A DNA stretch of 59,300 bases from Pigoraptor vietnamica. Taxonomy: Eukaryota; Opisthokonta; Filasterea. The translations under genes were made by a program, and so were the position numbers. This document shows, in pieces, positions 1 to 8,850 of this stretch. The DNA is taken from the NCBI GenBank assembly GCA_943704525.1, contig CALSCQ010000082.1, positions 1 to 59,300 on the forward strand, written 5' to 3'. The notes beneath the pieces are model-generated. The model did no database searches and was not told the origin of the DNA. It saw only the letters and a list, made by a program, of their open reading frames with translations. Positions within the stretch are counted from its first letter, which is position 1. Each line of letters starts with the position of its first letter.

Positions 1-2840
1 CTGTCGCCGTCGACATCCGAAACATGTCCGCTCGTGATTATCGTGGAAATCACGTCGCCCGCCGACGTCGTGTCGTCCTCGTTGATCCCCGTGAACGACG
101 GAGAAGTTGGATTGAAAACCGGTGCGTCGTTGACGGCGTTAATCGTGATAGATATGATGTCCTGCGCTGTGCTGAAGGCCGTCGTTCCTCCGTTGGTTGA
201 GGCGTCTGCTGACCCGCCCTCCGTTCCAGACGAGAGATCCCATGCCCGATATGTCACTGTTGAGCCCCCGTTGAAATCGGCCGTTGGGACCAATCGAATG
301 CGCGCAGTGTTTTTCAGCAAAAGAGCCGAGCTTCCCGACACCGCCGGAAAGTCTGTCCAGACGTTGCCGGTCACGGTCTTGTACTGCCACGTTCCCCCCG
401 TCCCCATCGCAATCAGGGCAACGCCGTAGTCATCGCCATCGACGTCCGAGACTTTGGCCGCCGGCACAAGAGACGAGATGAGGTCACCCGAGGAAGATGA
501 GTCGTCCTCGTTAATGCTTGTCATCGCAGGCGTCGAGGCGGTGAGGCTCGGGGCATCGTTCACGGCCGCGATGGAGACAGACATGGTCACCTCTTGCGCG
601 CTGTACGGCGTGATTCCGCCGTTCGAGCTCACGTCCGCGGTACCTCCCTCCGATCCCACAGTCAAGTCCCATGCGCGCACCTTGACCGACGATGCTCCGT
701 TAAAGTCGGCCGTCGGAATGAACCGAAGGCTCGCCGTCTTCAGGAGGAGGAATGCACTCGACGACGACACGGCGGGGAAGTCCGTCCACACGTTGCCGCT
801 CACAGTCTTGTACTGCCACGTTCCGTGGCTCGTGTCCGTGAAGGTCACGACGACACCGTAGGTGCCTCCATCGACATCGGTCACGTCCGAACCCGTCACT
901 AGACTGGAGACGACATCGCCGGCGGGGCTCGCAACGTCTTCGTTGATTTGAGAGAGGCTGGGAGTAACTGGGCTGAGGACGGGGGCGTCGTTCACCGCCG
1001 ATACGGTGACTTGAACCGCAGACGTCGTCACGCTAAAAGCCGTGCGCCCACCCGTCGACGATGCGTCCACGAAATCGCCGGAGCTCGAACCGTCTGTGAA
1101 GTCAGTGACAATGTAAGTTCCGATGATGACGCCGTTCGCGTCCGTCGCCGCGTTGAAACGGAGCTTATCGGTCGACGCAAGGACAAGCGCGTGAGCCGCG
1201 GACACAGTTGCCGTCGTCCAGGTAGTGCCGCCGTCGGACGAATACTCCCACGAGCCGCTAATTCCGTTGTCGGAAGAGGTGAGCACAATGCCCAACGTCG
1301 ACTGCTCGATGTCGGCGGCGCTAATCGAAGTCAGCAGTGTCGAAACGGTAACGGTCGAGGGCGTGCTGTCCTCGTTGTACGTCATGCTATGCGTCAGGCC
1401 GGCGGTAAGGGTCGGCGGATCGTTGACGTTCGTAAGCGTCATGGTGTGCGTGCCCGGATTGGTCGCGAGGCTGAACGCCGTGGTTCCACCCGTGGACGAA
1501 AGCGACGCCGTGTTGTCCGCAGTGCCCGTGGAGGTGTCCCAACCGAGGTATTCAACGGTCGTCGTCCCGTACCAGTCGGCGTTGGGTTTGAAGAGAAGCT
1601 GCTCGGTCGGCCCGAGGAGGAACCCCGAAGACGTCGACACCGTCGGCACCTGTGCCGTGGCGGTCCCGCCCGATCCGTACCACCACTGGCCGTTCGTCTC
1701 GTCCTTCGCAATGATGGCAATGCCCAACTGCGTAGGCAGCGTACCGTCGACGTCGGTCATGCCCGTGAAGTCCAAGTTGACCTGGATGAACGTGGTCTGG
1801 TCGTCCTCTTCCTTCGTCGAGCTCGTGGCCGTCGTGACGATAACAGGGGCGTCGTTCACACCCGTGACGACAATGGTGACGGTACCCGACGTAGAACTGT
1901 AAGCCGTCGTGCCGCCGTTGGTGGTCGTATCCACAGTAGTACCGCCAGCGACGCCGTCGGATTGATCCCATGCTCGCACGGTCATGGATTCCGTGCCGAA
2001 GAAGTCGCCAACGGGCTGGAACCGCACGAAGAAGCCGGGCTCGAGAACGTACGCCGCCGTGGACGTGGCATCCGCCAGCGAGTTCCACGAGGCGCCCGAG
2101 TCGTCCGAGTAGGACCACACGCCGTTCGTTGTGGTCGCGTCGATAACTGCGAGGCCGAGCTGGCTGTCGGGATCCTGCGCACCCACCGACGATAGCAGCG
2201 AGGAGACCATCGAGCCGGTGTTCGACGCCGAGCTGACATCCTCCAGCACAGCCGAGAGGGAGAAAGACGCGTTTGTGGCAAGCACGGGCGCGTCGTTTAC
2301 GGGGGTTACGGTGATGCGCAATGCGATCGTGGAGCTCGAGTACGCCGTGGTGCCGCCGTAGAAGCTGGAATCCGTCAGCGTAGCGAGACCGTACTGCGTG
2401 TCCGTCGTTTGGTCCCACGCGCGAATCGTCATGCTCACCGTGCCGTAATAGTCGGCCAGTGGCACAAAGCGGATGTAGTCCGACCCGAGCAGCAACCGCG
2501 CCTTGGTGGGACTCTGCGTCACACCCATCGCGTTCCAAGTGACCGCATCCGAAGAGTACTGCCACGTTCCCGACGCCGTAGACGCGATGGTGACGGCGAT
2601 GCCAAGCGACGCGCCTTCGGTGTCGGAGAACCTCGTCGCGAGATCGGTCGACGAGATTTGAATGGCGCTGCTGGTCGTGTCCTCCGCCGTGGTGCCAATA
2701 ACGATGGCCGATGTGCTCGTCCACGTCGGCGCCACGTTGGCCGACGCACTGCCCGCCACCGCAAACACCGCAACGGCGCCTATTAGCAGCGCTTGGATGA
2801 GCCTGAGACGGCCGCGGACGGGTGCACGCGACGCCGCCAT
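1..2840 (-). CDS. Secreted protein of tandem bacterial-type cadherin-like repeats (partial, runs off left edge)
   Basis: An uninterrupted frame of 946 codons starts at the ATG at 2840 and is still open at position 1. Residues 1-34 form a signal peptide ending in GSASA. The rest is a chain of about 120-150-residue units. Six full units end in a V-N-D-(A/P)-P motif (TPVNDAPVL, TGVNDAPVI, TNVNDPPTL, SAVNDAPVL, AAVNDAPSL, NAVNDAPVF), and a seventh begins. Recurrent parts of a unit are an INEDD or similar acidic start, DVDG plus a hydrophobic strand, GTWQYS/GTWQYK, an IRF.P segment, RAWD, and a GGTTAFS-like strand. This is the repeat typical of very large bacterial adhesin or surface proteins, with a cadherin-like beta-sandwich fold. 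A role in adhesion or a cell coat is inferred. No intron is visible in 2.8 kb. The first two units match the divergent neighbour at 3963-4949. The C-terminus and any membrane anchor lie outside the window. Confidence 0.85.
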   Translation of the reverse strand, partial: MAASRAPVRGRLRLIQALLIGAVAVFAVAGSASANVAPTWTSTSAIVIGTTAEDTTSSAIQISSTDLATRFSDTEGASLGIAVTIASTASGTWQYSSDAVTWNAMGVTQSPTKARLLLGSDYIRFVPLADYYGTVSMTIRAWDQTTDTQYGLATLTDSSFYGGTTAYSSSTIALRITVTPVNDAPVLATNASFSLSAVLEDVSSASNTGSMVSSLLSSVGAQDPDSQLGLAVIDATTTNGVWSYSDDSGASWNSLADATSTAAYVLEPGFFVRFQPVGDFFGTESMTVRAWDQSDGVAGGTTVDTTTNGGTTAYSSTSGTVTIVVTGVNDAPVIVTTATSSTKEEDDQTTFIQVNLDFTGMTDVDGTLPTQLGIAIIAKDETNGQWWYGSGGTATAQVPTVSTSSGFLLGPTEQLLFKPNADWYGTTTVEYLGWDTSTGTADNTASLSSTGGTTAFSLATNPGTHTMTLTNVNDPPTLTAGLTHSMTYNEDSTPSTVTVSTLLTSISAADIEQSTLGIVLTSSDNGISGSWEYSSDGGTTWTTATVSAAHALVLASTDKLRFNAATDANGVIIGTYIVTDFTDGSSSGDFVDASSTGGRTAFSVTTSAVQVTVSAVNDAPVLSPVTPSLSQINEDVASPAGDVVSSLVTGSDVTDVDGGTYGVVVTFTDTSHGTWQYKTVSGNVWTDFPAVSSSSAFLLLKTASLRFIPTADFNGASSVKVRAWDLTVGSEGGTADVSSNGGITPYSAQEVTMSVSIAAVNDAPSLTASTPAMTSINEDDSSSSGDLISSLVPAAKVSDVDGDDYGVALIAMGTGGTWQYKTVTGNVWTDFPAVSGSSALLLKNTARIRLVPTADFNGGSTVTYRAWDLSSGTEGGSADASTNGGTTAFSTAQDIISITINAVNDAPVFNPTSPSFTGINEDDTTSAGDVISTIITSGHVSDVDGD

Positions 2841-3962
2841 GATTGCGCACAACGGCTGTCGGTTGCGCACGAAGCGCGTCGTCGACTCGTTCGAGATGAT
2901 ATTCAGGTGGATTTTTCTCGGGTGGATTTGGGAAATGCGCACCCTCCTCCGCCCCGTACACCACAAGCGCCCGTGTGCTGCACTTGAGATTGGTACAACA
3001 GCAACAATGATCGAAAAAGGGTTCAGAACACGCAACTGGTCATGTTAAAAATTTTCATATCAGTTTTATCGCAAGGTACATTGGACTCGCAGAGTGGGCC
3101 AGCGTGCACGATGCCGCCGTGAGCGGCATTCCACAGCCGTCAGGGCGATGGGATTGCGTCAATCGGCCGGAGCACTAGGAACGGCTGCGCCAACGACCAC
3201 AAGGCCGAGGTCATACGACGCACACGCACACTCCGATCGAACTGCCATAATCGCCGGAGCCGGAGGGCGCGGTTTGTGGAGAGGAGTGAGGAAAAGCCAC
3301 CGCCGGCCACACAACACCAAACCTGGGGGGCGGGCTTTCTCGCCCTGCCAAAAACGGAAGGTCGGCAGTTCCGACTGAGGAAGAAAGGGGAAGTCCCTGG
3401 GATCCTACTGCCGGAGAAATTAAAAAAAATGTGTGGGAAAACGGAGCAAATTTAAATTTTTTTTTGCAGTGCGGGTGAAAGTGCAGCCACCGCCCACTTT
3501 GCGGTTTCCTACAATGGAAACTGAATGGACGTCTCCGTGGCAACCGGAACTACAAGCGACAGATCGTGACCATTTTTGGCACGGTCCGTCACGATCTGTC
3601 ATCAGCTGTCCCGAATCGCCTGCCTTATTCGGCCTCGAAAATGCCGCAAAGAGCGGGCGCAAAAACCGGCAAAAAAGTTCCCACCGGAGACGTTGCGCAT
3701 GTCGGGCTTGCCCTTGCGTCAGTGGCTGATTTGGAAGGCGATTCGCCACGGCACGTCTTCAGTGTCGCTAGGTGACGGACAGCAGCCAACCGCGACGGAC
3801 GCTTTACGTACATAACCTCACTGCGCCTTCATTGCGCATTTATCGCCGCGCGAAGGGAAGAGACGGCCGGTCCGTCAACGGCCAAAACTCACCCTCAGCC
3901 GAGTGCATCAGGGATATCGTCAACCGTATTTAATACGACCGTTCAACACATAGTCTGTGAAA
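2841..3962. other. Divergent intergenic region between two repeat-protein paralogues
   Basis: This 1.1 kb lies between the start codons of the two head-to-head paralogues, so it should hold both promoters. I see no convincing gene in it. It contains a perfect 13-bp inverted repeat at 3558-3600, an A/T-rich stretch near 3420-3465, and an A/T-rich near-palindrome (cgtatttaatacg, 3925-3937) about 25 bp before the right-hand start codon, where a core promoter element could lie. Confidence 0.5.
3558..3600. repeat. Perfect 13-bp inverted repeat (hairpin) in the divergent promoter
   Basis: The left arm gacagatcgtgac (3558-3570) and right arm gtcacgatctgtc (3588-3600) are exact reverse complements around a 17-nt spacer. 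The position between two divergent genes suggests a binding site for a dimeric factor or a hairpin, but the sequence alone does not prove a function. Confidence 0.6.
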
Positions 3963-4949
3963 ATGCGGGCGTCGCTGTTGCTTGTCGTCGTCCTTCTTGC
4001 GACACCAGGAGTGCTCGCCAATCGCGCGCCGTCGTGGTCCAATACGGGCGCAATCACATTGCCGTCGATCGCAGAGGACACGGTGAGCTCTGCGGTCAAG
4101 CTATCCGACCTGCTGCAGGGGCGCTTCAGTGACTATGAGGGTTCGCCGCTGGGCGTCGCTGTCACCATCGCCGCGACGTCGTCCGGCGCGTGGCAATTCT
4201 CGAGCGACGGAGTCAATTGGACGCCAATGGGTGTGACCCAGAATCCGACGCGCGCGCGGCTGCTTGCTGGCGACGACTACATTCGCTTTGCGCCGATCGA
4301 AAATTACTTCGGCACCGTCAGCATGTCGGTTCGCGCGTGGGACCAAACGGCTGGCGACCGCCATGACTCGCTCACCGTGGAAGAGGGCAGCGCGGGCGGC
4401 TCTTCTTCCGTCTCGCGGGAGTCGATCTACTTGCGACTGACGGTGTCGCCCGTCAACGATGCCCCCACGCTCGTTGAAAACACGGCGTTTGCGCTTCCTT
4501 CGGTGCACAAGGACGTCGCGTCCGAGGACAACTTCGGTGCGTCCGTGTCGTCCCTACTTTCATCCCTGGGCGTCGTGGATCCGGACCGTCCCCTCGGCAT
4601 GGCCGTCGTCGGTGTGTCGCAAGGAAGTGCGGCGGGCCAATGGTCCTTTTCTGACGACAACGGCGAGTCGTGGAACGATCTGACGGGCGCGTCGGCGGCG
4701 TCGGCGTACGTGCTGGAGCCGAACTATCTCTTGCGCTTCCAACCCGCGGGCAATGTGGGCGATTCTTATGTCCGCATCGTCGTCTGGGATCGGTCGGATG
4801 GCGCGGTGGGCGGCTCGACGGTGGACACGTCGGCGAGGGGCGGGGTGCACGCATACAGCGCGAACGAGGGTATCGTCGTCGCCGAGGTTTCGGCGGATGT
4901 CGGCGACACAAACAGGCGCTCGGCGGGGCGGCAACGGCGTGATTTGTAA
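3963..4949 (+). CDS. Short secreted paralogue with two cadherin-like repeats
   Basis: This intronless frame encodes 328 residues. I chose the ATG at 3963 because it begins a clear signal peptide of about 19 residues ending VLA, followed by NRAPSWSNTG. Repeat 1 (about residues 20-163) ends in SPVNDAPTL. Repeat 2 (about 165-300) has WSFSDDNGESW, LRFQPAGN, VVWDRSDGAVGGSTVDTS and GGVHAYS. Both units align with the first two units of the gene at 1-2840, including YIRF.P...Y.GTVSM and RAWDQT, so the two are divergent paralogues sharing a promoter region. The protein stops soon after repeat 2, and its last 25 or so residues, rich in Arg and Ser, no longer look like the family. It may be a truncated copy that is still secreted, or a gene in decay. 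The 3' third is duplicated in inverted orientation just downstream. Confidence 0.75.
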   Translation: MRASLLLVVVLLATPGVLANRAPSWSNTGAITLPSIAEDTVSSAVKLSDLLQGRFSDYEGSPLGVAVTIAATSSGAWQFSSDGVNWTPMGVTQNPTRARLLAGDDYIRFAPIENYFGTVSMSVRAWDQTAGDRHDSLTVEEGSAGGSSSVSRESIYLRLTVSPVNDAPTLVENTAFALPSVHKDVASEDNFGASVSSLLSSLGVVDPDRPLGMAVVGVSQGSAAGQWSFSDDNGESWNDLTGASAASAYVLEPNYLLRFQPAGNVGDSYVRIVVWDRSDGAVGGSTVDTSARGGVHAYSANEGIVVAEVSADVGDTNRRSAGRQRRDL

Positions 4950-5478
4950 AGCTCGTTGACAAGTAAAGCGCCGGCGCAGTTGCGTTGAACTTCCACGCGG
5001 TGCTCTTCTCAGCTGTGCAGTGACCGTGACACGCCACTGAGACCTGAGTCTACCTGTTCTCTCGTAATGCCCTGCGTGCGACAGTGGCCTAGAAGTCATG
5101 ACATTAATACAACTGAGTGACTTGTCACAATCAGACCACGCCGTTGCCGCCCCGCCGAGCGCCTGCTTGTGTCGCCGCCGACATCCGCCGGAACCTCGGC
5201 GACGACGATACCCTCGTTCGCGCTGTATGCGTGCATGCCGCCCCTCGCCGAAGTGTCCACCGTCGAGCCGCCCACCGCGCCATCCGACCGATCCCAGACG
5301 ACGATGCGGACATAGGAATCGCCCACATTGCCCGCGGGTTGGAAGCGCAAGAGATAGTTCGGCTCCAGCACGTACGCCGACGCCGCCGACGCGCCCGTCA
5401 GCTCGTTCCACGACTCGCCGTAGTCGTCAGAAAAGGACCACAGGCCAGCCGCACTTCCTTGCGACACGCCGACGACAG
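4602..5478. repeat. Large inverted duplication, about 345-bp arms with a 184-bp spacer
   Basis: The left arm (about 4602-4946) is the 3' part of the short repeat-protein gene. The right arm (about 5131-5478) is its reverse complement. By eye they differ at about 13 bases plus one 3-base length difference, near 96% identity. The spacer carries no match between the arms. Such a near-palindrome is expected to be unstable and probably arose recently by an inverted local duplication or template switch. Confidence 0.85.
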
Positions 5479-5520
5479 ACAACGTCGAGCCGTTAACCGC
5501 ACCATCCGACCGATCGAGAC
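5096..5520 (-). pseudogene. Rearranged fragment of the cadherin-like repeat gene
   Basis: This is the minus-strand reading of the right arm. It encodes one repeat unit (VGVSQGSAAG, WSFSDD, SWNELTGASAASAYVLEPN, LRFQPAGN, VVWDRSDGAVGGSTVDTS) nearly identical to repeat 2 of the gene at 3963-4949. Upstream, the frame contains DRSDGAVNGST, a second copy of a motif that normally comes late in the unit, joined directly to the unit start at SVVGVSQGS. Two non-adjacent parts of the repeat have therefore been fused. There is no signal peptide, and the sequence before about 5520 is not family-like. I regard it as a non-functional remnant, although a short open frame from 5584 to 5096 persists. Confidence 0.7.
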
Positions 5521-5777
5521 AATAACGGTGTTTCGCATCCAATTCACTCCTGTTCCAAGGCAGCACAACACAGAGACAGAGCATGCAAGAGAACAGGCAG
5601 ACTCAAGTGTCGTGTCATAGCACCGTAACGCGAATGAGCCGACTTGGCTGAAGCATCGCTAGTCCCCATATAAACGCTAGCACACGCGGATGCACAAATA
5701 AAGGCTCGCGCGTCACAGCGTCGGATTCACGGCAACCAGGCCGAAGCAGTACATTGTCGCACGCAAAAATCCATCTC

Positions 5778-6206
5778 CTACGCACGGCGCCTGTCACGCG
5801 ACCTTGACCGCGACCGTGACCGCGAACGCGCAAGCCGACGGCTTCGCTCTGGCGACCGTTCCCGCGAGCGATCACGCCGTTCGGTCTCTTCGCGCGGCAT
5901 TCGCTCGCTGTGCGGCCGCTCCGAGTCTCTCTCGTCGCGGCGAGATGTTTCGCGACTGTCTTTTCGATGACGGGAAGGAGAGGGCGTACGTGACCTCGAA
6001 CTAGACCGGCTTCGACTGTGCATGCGTGGGCACGGGATCAACAAAGACGATATAACAGATGATAATACAACACACAAACACAAACACGCGCACGCGCACG
6101 AACACAAACACTCGCACGTGCACACACACGCACGCACGCACGCACACACACACACACACACACACGCACACACACACACACCCACGCGCGCACACACACG
6201 CACGCA

Positions 6207-6260
<54 letters not shown>

Positions 6261-6867
6261 GCCCCGATAGTCCGCTGGCTACTCACCCGCGTTTCCGCCC
6301 ACGCCTGCCATCTGAGTCGCTGTCCGAACTGTCCGACTCCGAGGAACTCTCGCGCCTCCGACGCGACTTCTTGTGCTTCTTGTGCTTCTTGTGCTTCTTC
6401 TTTTCCTTGTGGCTCGTCTTCTTCTCCCTCGCGGCTGGCTTGGCCATGGGCGGTGGCGGCGGCGCCTCCCCTTCCGAATCGCTCAAGTCGCTTGAAGATG
6501 TGCTGCTGATGTCGACAAATACCTCCTTCTTCGGGTCCACGCTACACGCGTGCAACAGCACCCAAACGAGTGCGGTAAAAGCGACGGAGTGAGAGCACGT
6601 TCAATGCCAAGCACATGGAGTGACATAGCGCGTAAAATGCAATGCAGGCACGTGAAAGTCGTAGGGTCGATGGAGCACACAAAACGCACCCACAGTTACC
6701 CACCGGATGAAGTTCATGCACTGGAATGTGAGGTGTCCGACTTGTCCGCACTTTTTACACGCGCCAATGTTGGCACTCGCGGGCTTGACGCCGAGGCGTG
6801 CGCTGAGGTCGCGGATTTGCTTGGCGCGCTCTTCCGTCTCCTGCGCGAGGAGCGGATTGTGCTGCAT
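5778..6867 (-). CDS. SREK1IP1: SREK1IP1-like splicing factor with zinc knuckle and RS tail
   Basis: Three exons: 6867-6704, 6541-6287 and 6015-5778. Phases agree and give 218 residues. The N-terminal part has a CCHC zinc knuckle, CKKCGQVGHLTFQC (C-x2-C-x4-H-x4-C), then NFIRVDPKKEVFVDISSTSS. This matches the diagnostic core of animal SREK1IP1 (NFLRVDPK...DVSSTSS), which binds the SR-related splicing regulator SREK1. Exon 2 ends in a Lys/His-rich stretch (repeated KKHKKH) and a Ser/Asp tract. Exon 3 is an Arg-Ser tail. Intron 2 contains a long CA repeat. The ATG at 6867 is the safest start. The frame stays open upstream to 7011 with little family likeness (NEKERAYSVAVAKM), so an extra 5' exon is possible. 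The protein is expected in the nucleus. B9D1 lies upstream in tandem. Confidence 0.82.
6067..6260. repeat. CA-rich microsatellite in intron 2 of SREK1IP1
   Basis: About 190 bp of (CA)n with interspersed CG steps, most regular in 6140-6180 and 6225-6260. On the gene's strand it reads GT-rich between donor 6286 and acceptor 6016, so it occupies most of the intron. Confidence 0.9.
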
Positions 6868-7288
6868 CTTCGCAACAGCCACACTATAAGCTCTCTCTTT
6901 CTCGTTAATGGCACTCAAGGTGCGCAAGAGTGCGGTGCAAAACCGACGGACAGAGACTGACAAGAAAAAGTGTCGTGAGGGCAAAATGGGTGACCATCGC
7001 CGTGGCCCCAACTGTTTACATCTGCGTCATGATGATGACATCACGCGCGGGCGGCCAGGTCGCTCTACAACTTTTTGCATCACGCGTCGCTTCCTTCTCT
7101 TCCTCTTCCTCTTCTCCACAGGCCACTCAACGGATGAAAGTGGGCGGTGGTAGGTTACGCTCATGGCGCAAGGTCCAAAGATACTTACAATAGGAACACG
7201 CAATTCAGTTCGCTATACAGCCGCACGCACGCGCCAACGCACACGCCCAAACGCCGCAAGACAAACGCGCAAGATATTTAGCACACAC
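6868..7288. other. Gap between B9D1 3' end and SREK1IP1 start
   Basis: This 421-bp stretch lies between two tandem minus-strand genes. It should hold the B9D1 3' end and the SREK1IP1 promoter and 5' leader. Part of it near 6870-7011 stays open in the SREK1IP1 frame. I see no other gene. Confidence 0.4.
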
Positions 7289-8341
7289 TCATGTGGACGA
7301 GGACGAGGACGGTGTCGGTCCCGAGTTGTACCCAAACTTTCGCATGTCCTTCGTGGCAATGTTGAAGGCAACGCGCACAACGCCTTGCGATCGGACGCGA
7401 GTGACTGCATGGAAACGATCATAACTCAGGGCAATGCAAGAAGGTGGACGCAAAGGGAATGAAGACACACGCGCAGACACACGCGCAGACACGTGCACAC
7501 TGATAGCAGCGCACCTTCGCGGCCCTCGCCCTGGGTTACAAACTTCGCGTCGACATACTCGGGGTGTTGCCCCAGTAGCCAGCTTACGAATCGTTGCAAG
7601 GTGGACGACGATGCCGGAACGAACATTGCCACGTCCCTCGTGTGTCTACAGAAAAGGGTTGCAAACGGACGTCAACACAGGACGTTGGGAGCTCTACACA
7701 GGAGCGGACAGCGCAGAAGAGATCGAAAAACGCAAGGAAGCCAGAAGTCGTTGGGGGCACATGGGGCACCAGTGGGGTCGCACACGGTCCATTCGACTGC
7801 ACGCACCTGCCAGCGGACACAGGTGCGTGGATGGAGCCATATCCGCGAACGACATCGCGACCCATTCCGTCAAGGCCGTAGACACTCAGCAGCAGTTGCG
7901 GCCAGCCGTGCGCGTTCGTGCTCTTGAACGTGACATCGAGCGGAAAGTTCCATACAAAGGTGCCGTTGCCTGTTGTTGTCATTCCCCGCTTTGTGATTTG
8001 CGTGATGCCTTCTTCGAGACCCTGCAACGCACGCAATGCAACTTAGTCGCCACGCACAATCACGCACAGCACATCGTAGTTACGGGCGCAACAACGTCAC
8101 GCGGAAAGCGGCACCTACCGAAACGACGACCCAATCCGGACCGTACACGAAGCAATACTTGCAATACAGGTTGTCGTACTCGGTGAACTGCAGAAACGTA
8201 ATGTCAAGCGCTCGTTGGCTTATCCTTCGTCACTACAAACTCATCGATTGAAGTGTGAAGGTCACTTTTTGCCGTCCTTACCTGCGCGCACTCGAGCTGA
8301 CCCGAGACCATCACCAGAAAGTACGACGTTGCTGTCGCCAT
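7289..8341 (-). CDS. B9D1: B9 domain-containing protein 1 (ciliary transition zone, MKS module)
   Basis: Five exons: 8341-8282, 8187-8119, 8021-7807, 7645-7515 and 7404-7289, giving 196 residues (human about 204). The N-terminus [20 protein letters not shown] and blocks such as [84 protein letters not shown] and [10 protein letters not shown] follow human B9D1 along its whole length. The B9 domain is a C2-like fold. B9D1 works with B9D2, MKS1 and tectonic proteins in the transition-zone barrier at the base of cilia. Every splice site is GT-AG and all phases agree. This gene is strong evidence that the organism builds a cilium or flagellum. It is divergently arranged with the oxysterol-binding protein gene. 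Confidence 0.95.
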
Positions 8342-8850
8342 TCTCGCCCACACACTAAGAAACACCTCCCCCGATCTCTTTGTCAGCGACTGCCTTTATG
8401 TTTTGCGAAGTAGAAGACTTTGGCCCGGCCACATTCCTCGGCAATTGCGTCATTTGAAAGTGATGACTTAGTGATGTCACAAATTTCATGATGTCATAGT
8501 GGCGTCAATTTCGGGCTTCCTCGGTTTGAATTTTCACTCACACAAAGCAAACTCTCGTCGTGAACGCACTTTGCGCATGTTTCTCTGTCTGCCCATTTCC
8601 TTGCGCACCTCTGTCTCCCACACGGCATCAGTAAGCGCTAGTGACTTTCTATCGACGGCGAGACGGAGGGGGGCTTTCGCTGTGCGATTGTCGACTTTGA
8701 GCCCCTGCGTGGGTTGCGACACTTTAATCGCAACCCGCCTACACCAACACGGCGTTGGACTTCGCTTTCATCTTCGTTATAGTGCGGCACTGATAGTGGG
8801 CGTTGGCGGGTCGGCAAAGGGGCAACGCGGGACGTGGGCCGCTGCGCCTC
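8342..8850. promoter_or_regulatory. Divergent promoter region of B9D1 and the ORP gene
   Basis: A 509-bp region separates two start codons facing away from each other. It contains two copies of the CRE/ATF-like octamer tgatgtca (8472-8479 and 8489-8496, 17 bp apart) inside an A/T-rich patch, with related tgatga and gcgtca elements nearby. No credible gene lies here. Confidence 0.5.

Noticed and set aside
948-2195. A 415-codon plus-strand frame and a 470-codon alternative minus-strand frame (1552-2964) over the repeat-protein gene
   Set aside because: Both are Arg/His-rich and without motifs. The frame starting at 2840 has the signal peptide and six clean repeat units.
5778-6260. Open frames across the CA microsatellite giving poly Cys-Val or Thr-His proteins
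   Set aside because: They are simple translations of a dinucleotide repeat inside an intron. Only 5778-6015 is coding, as the RS tail of SREK1IP1.
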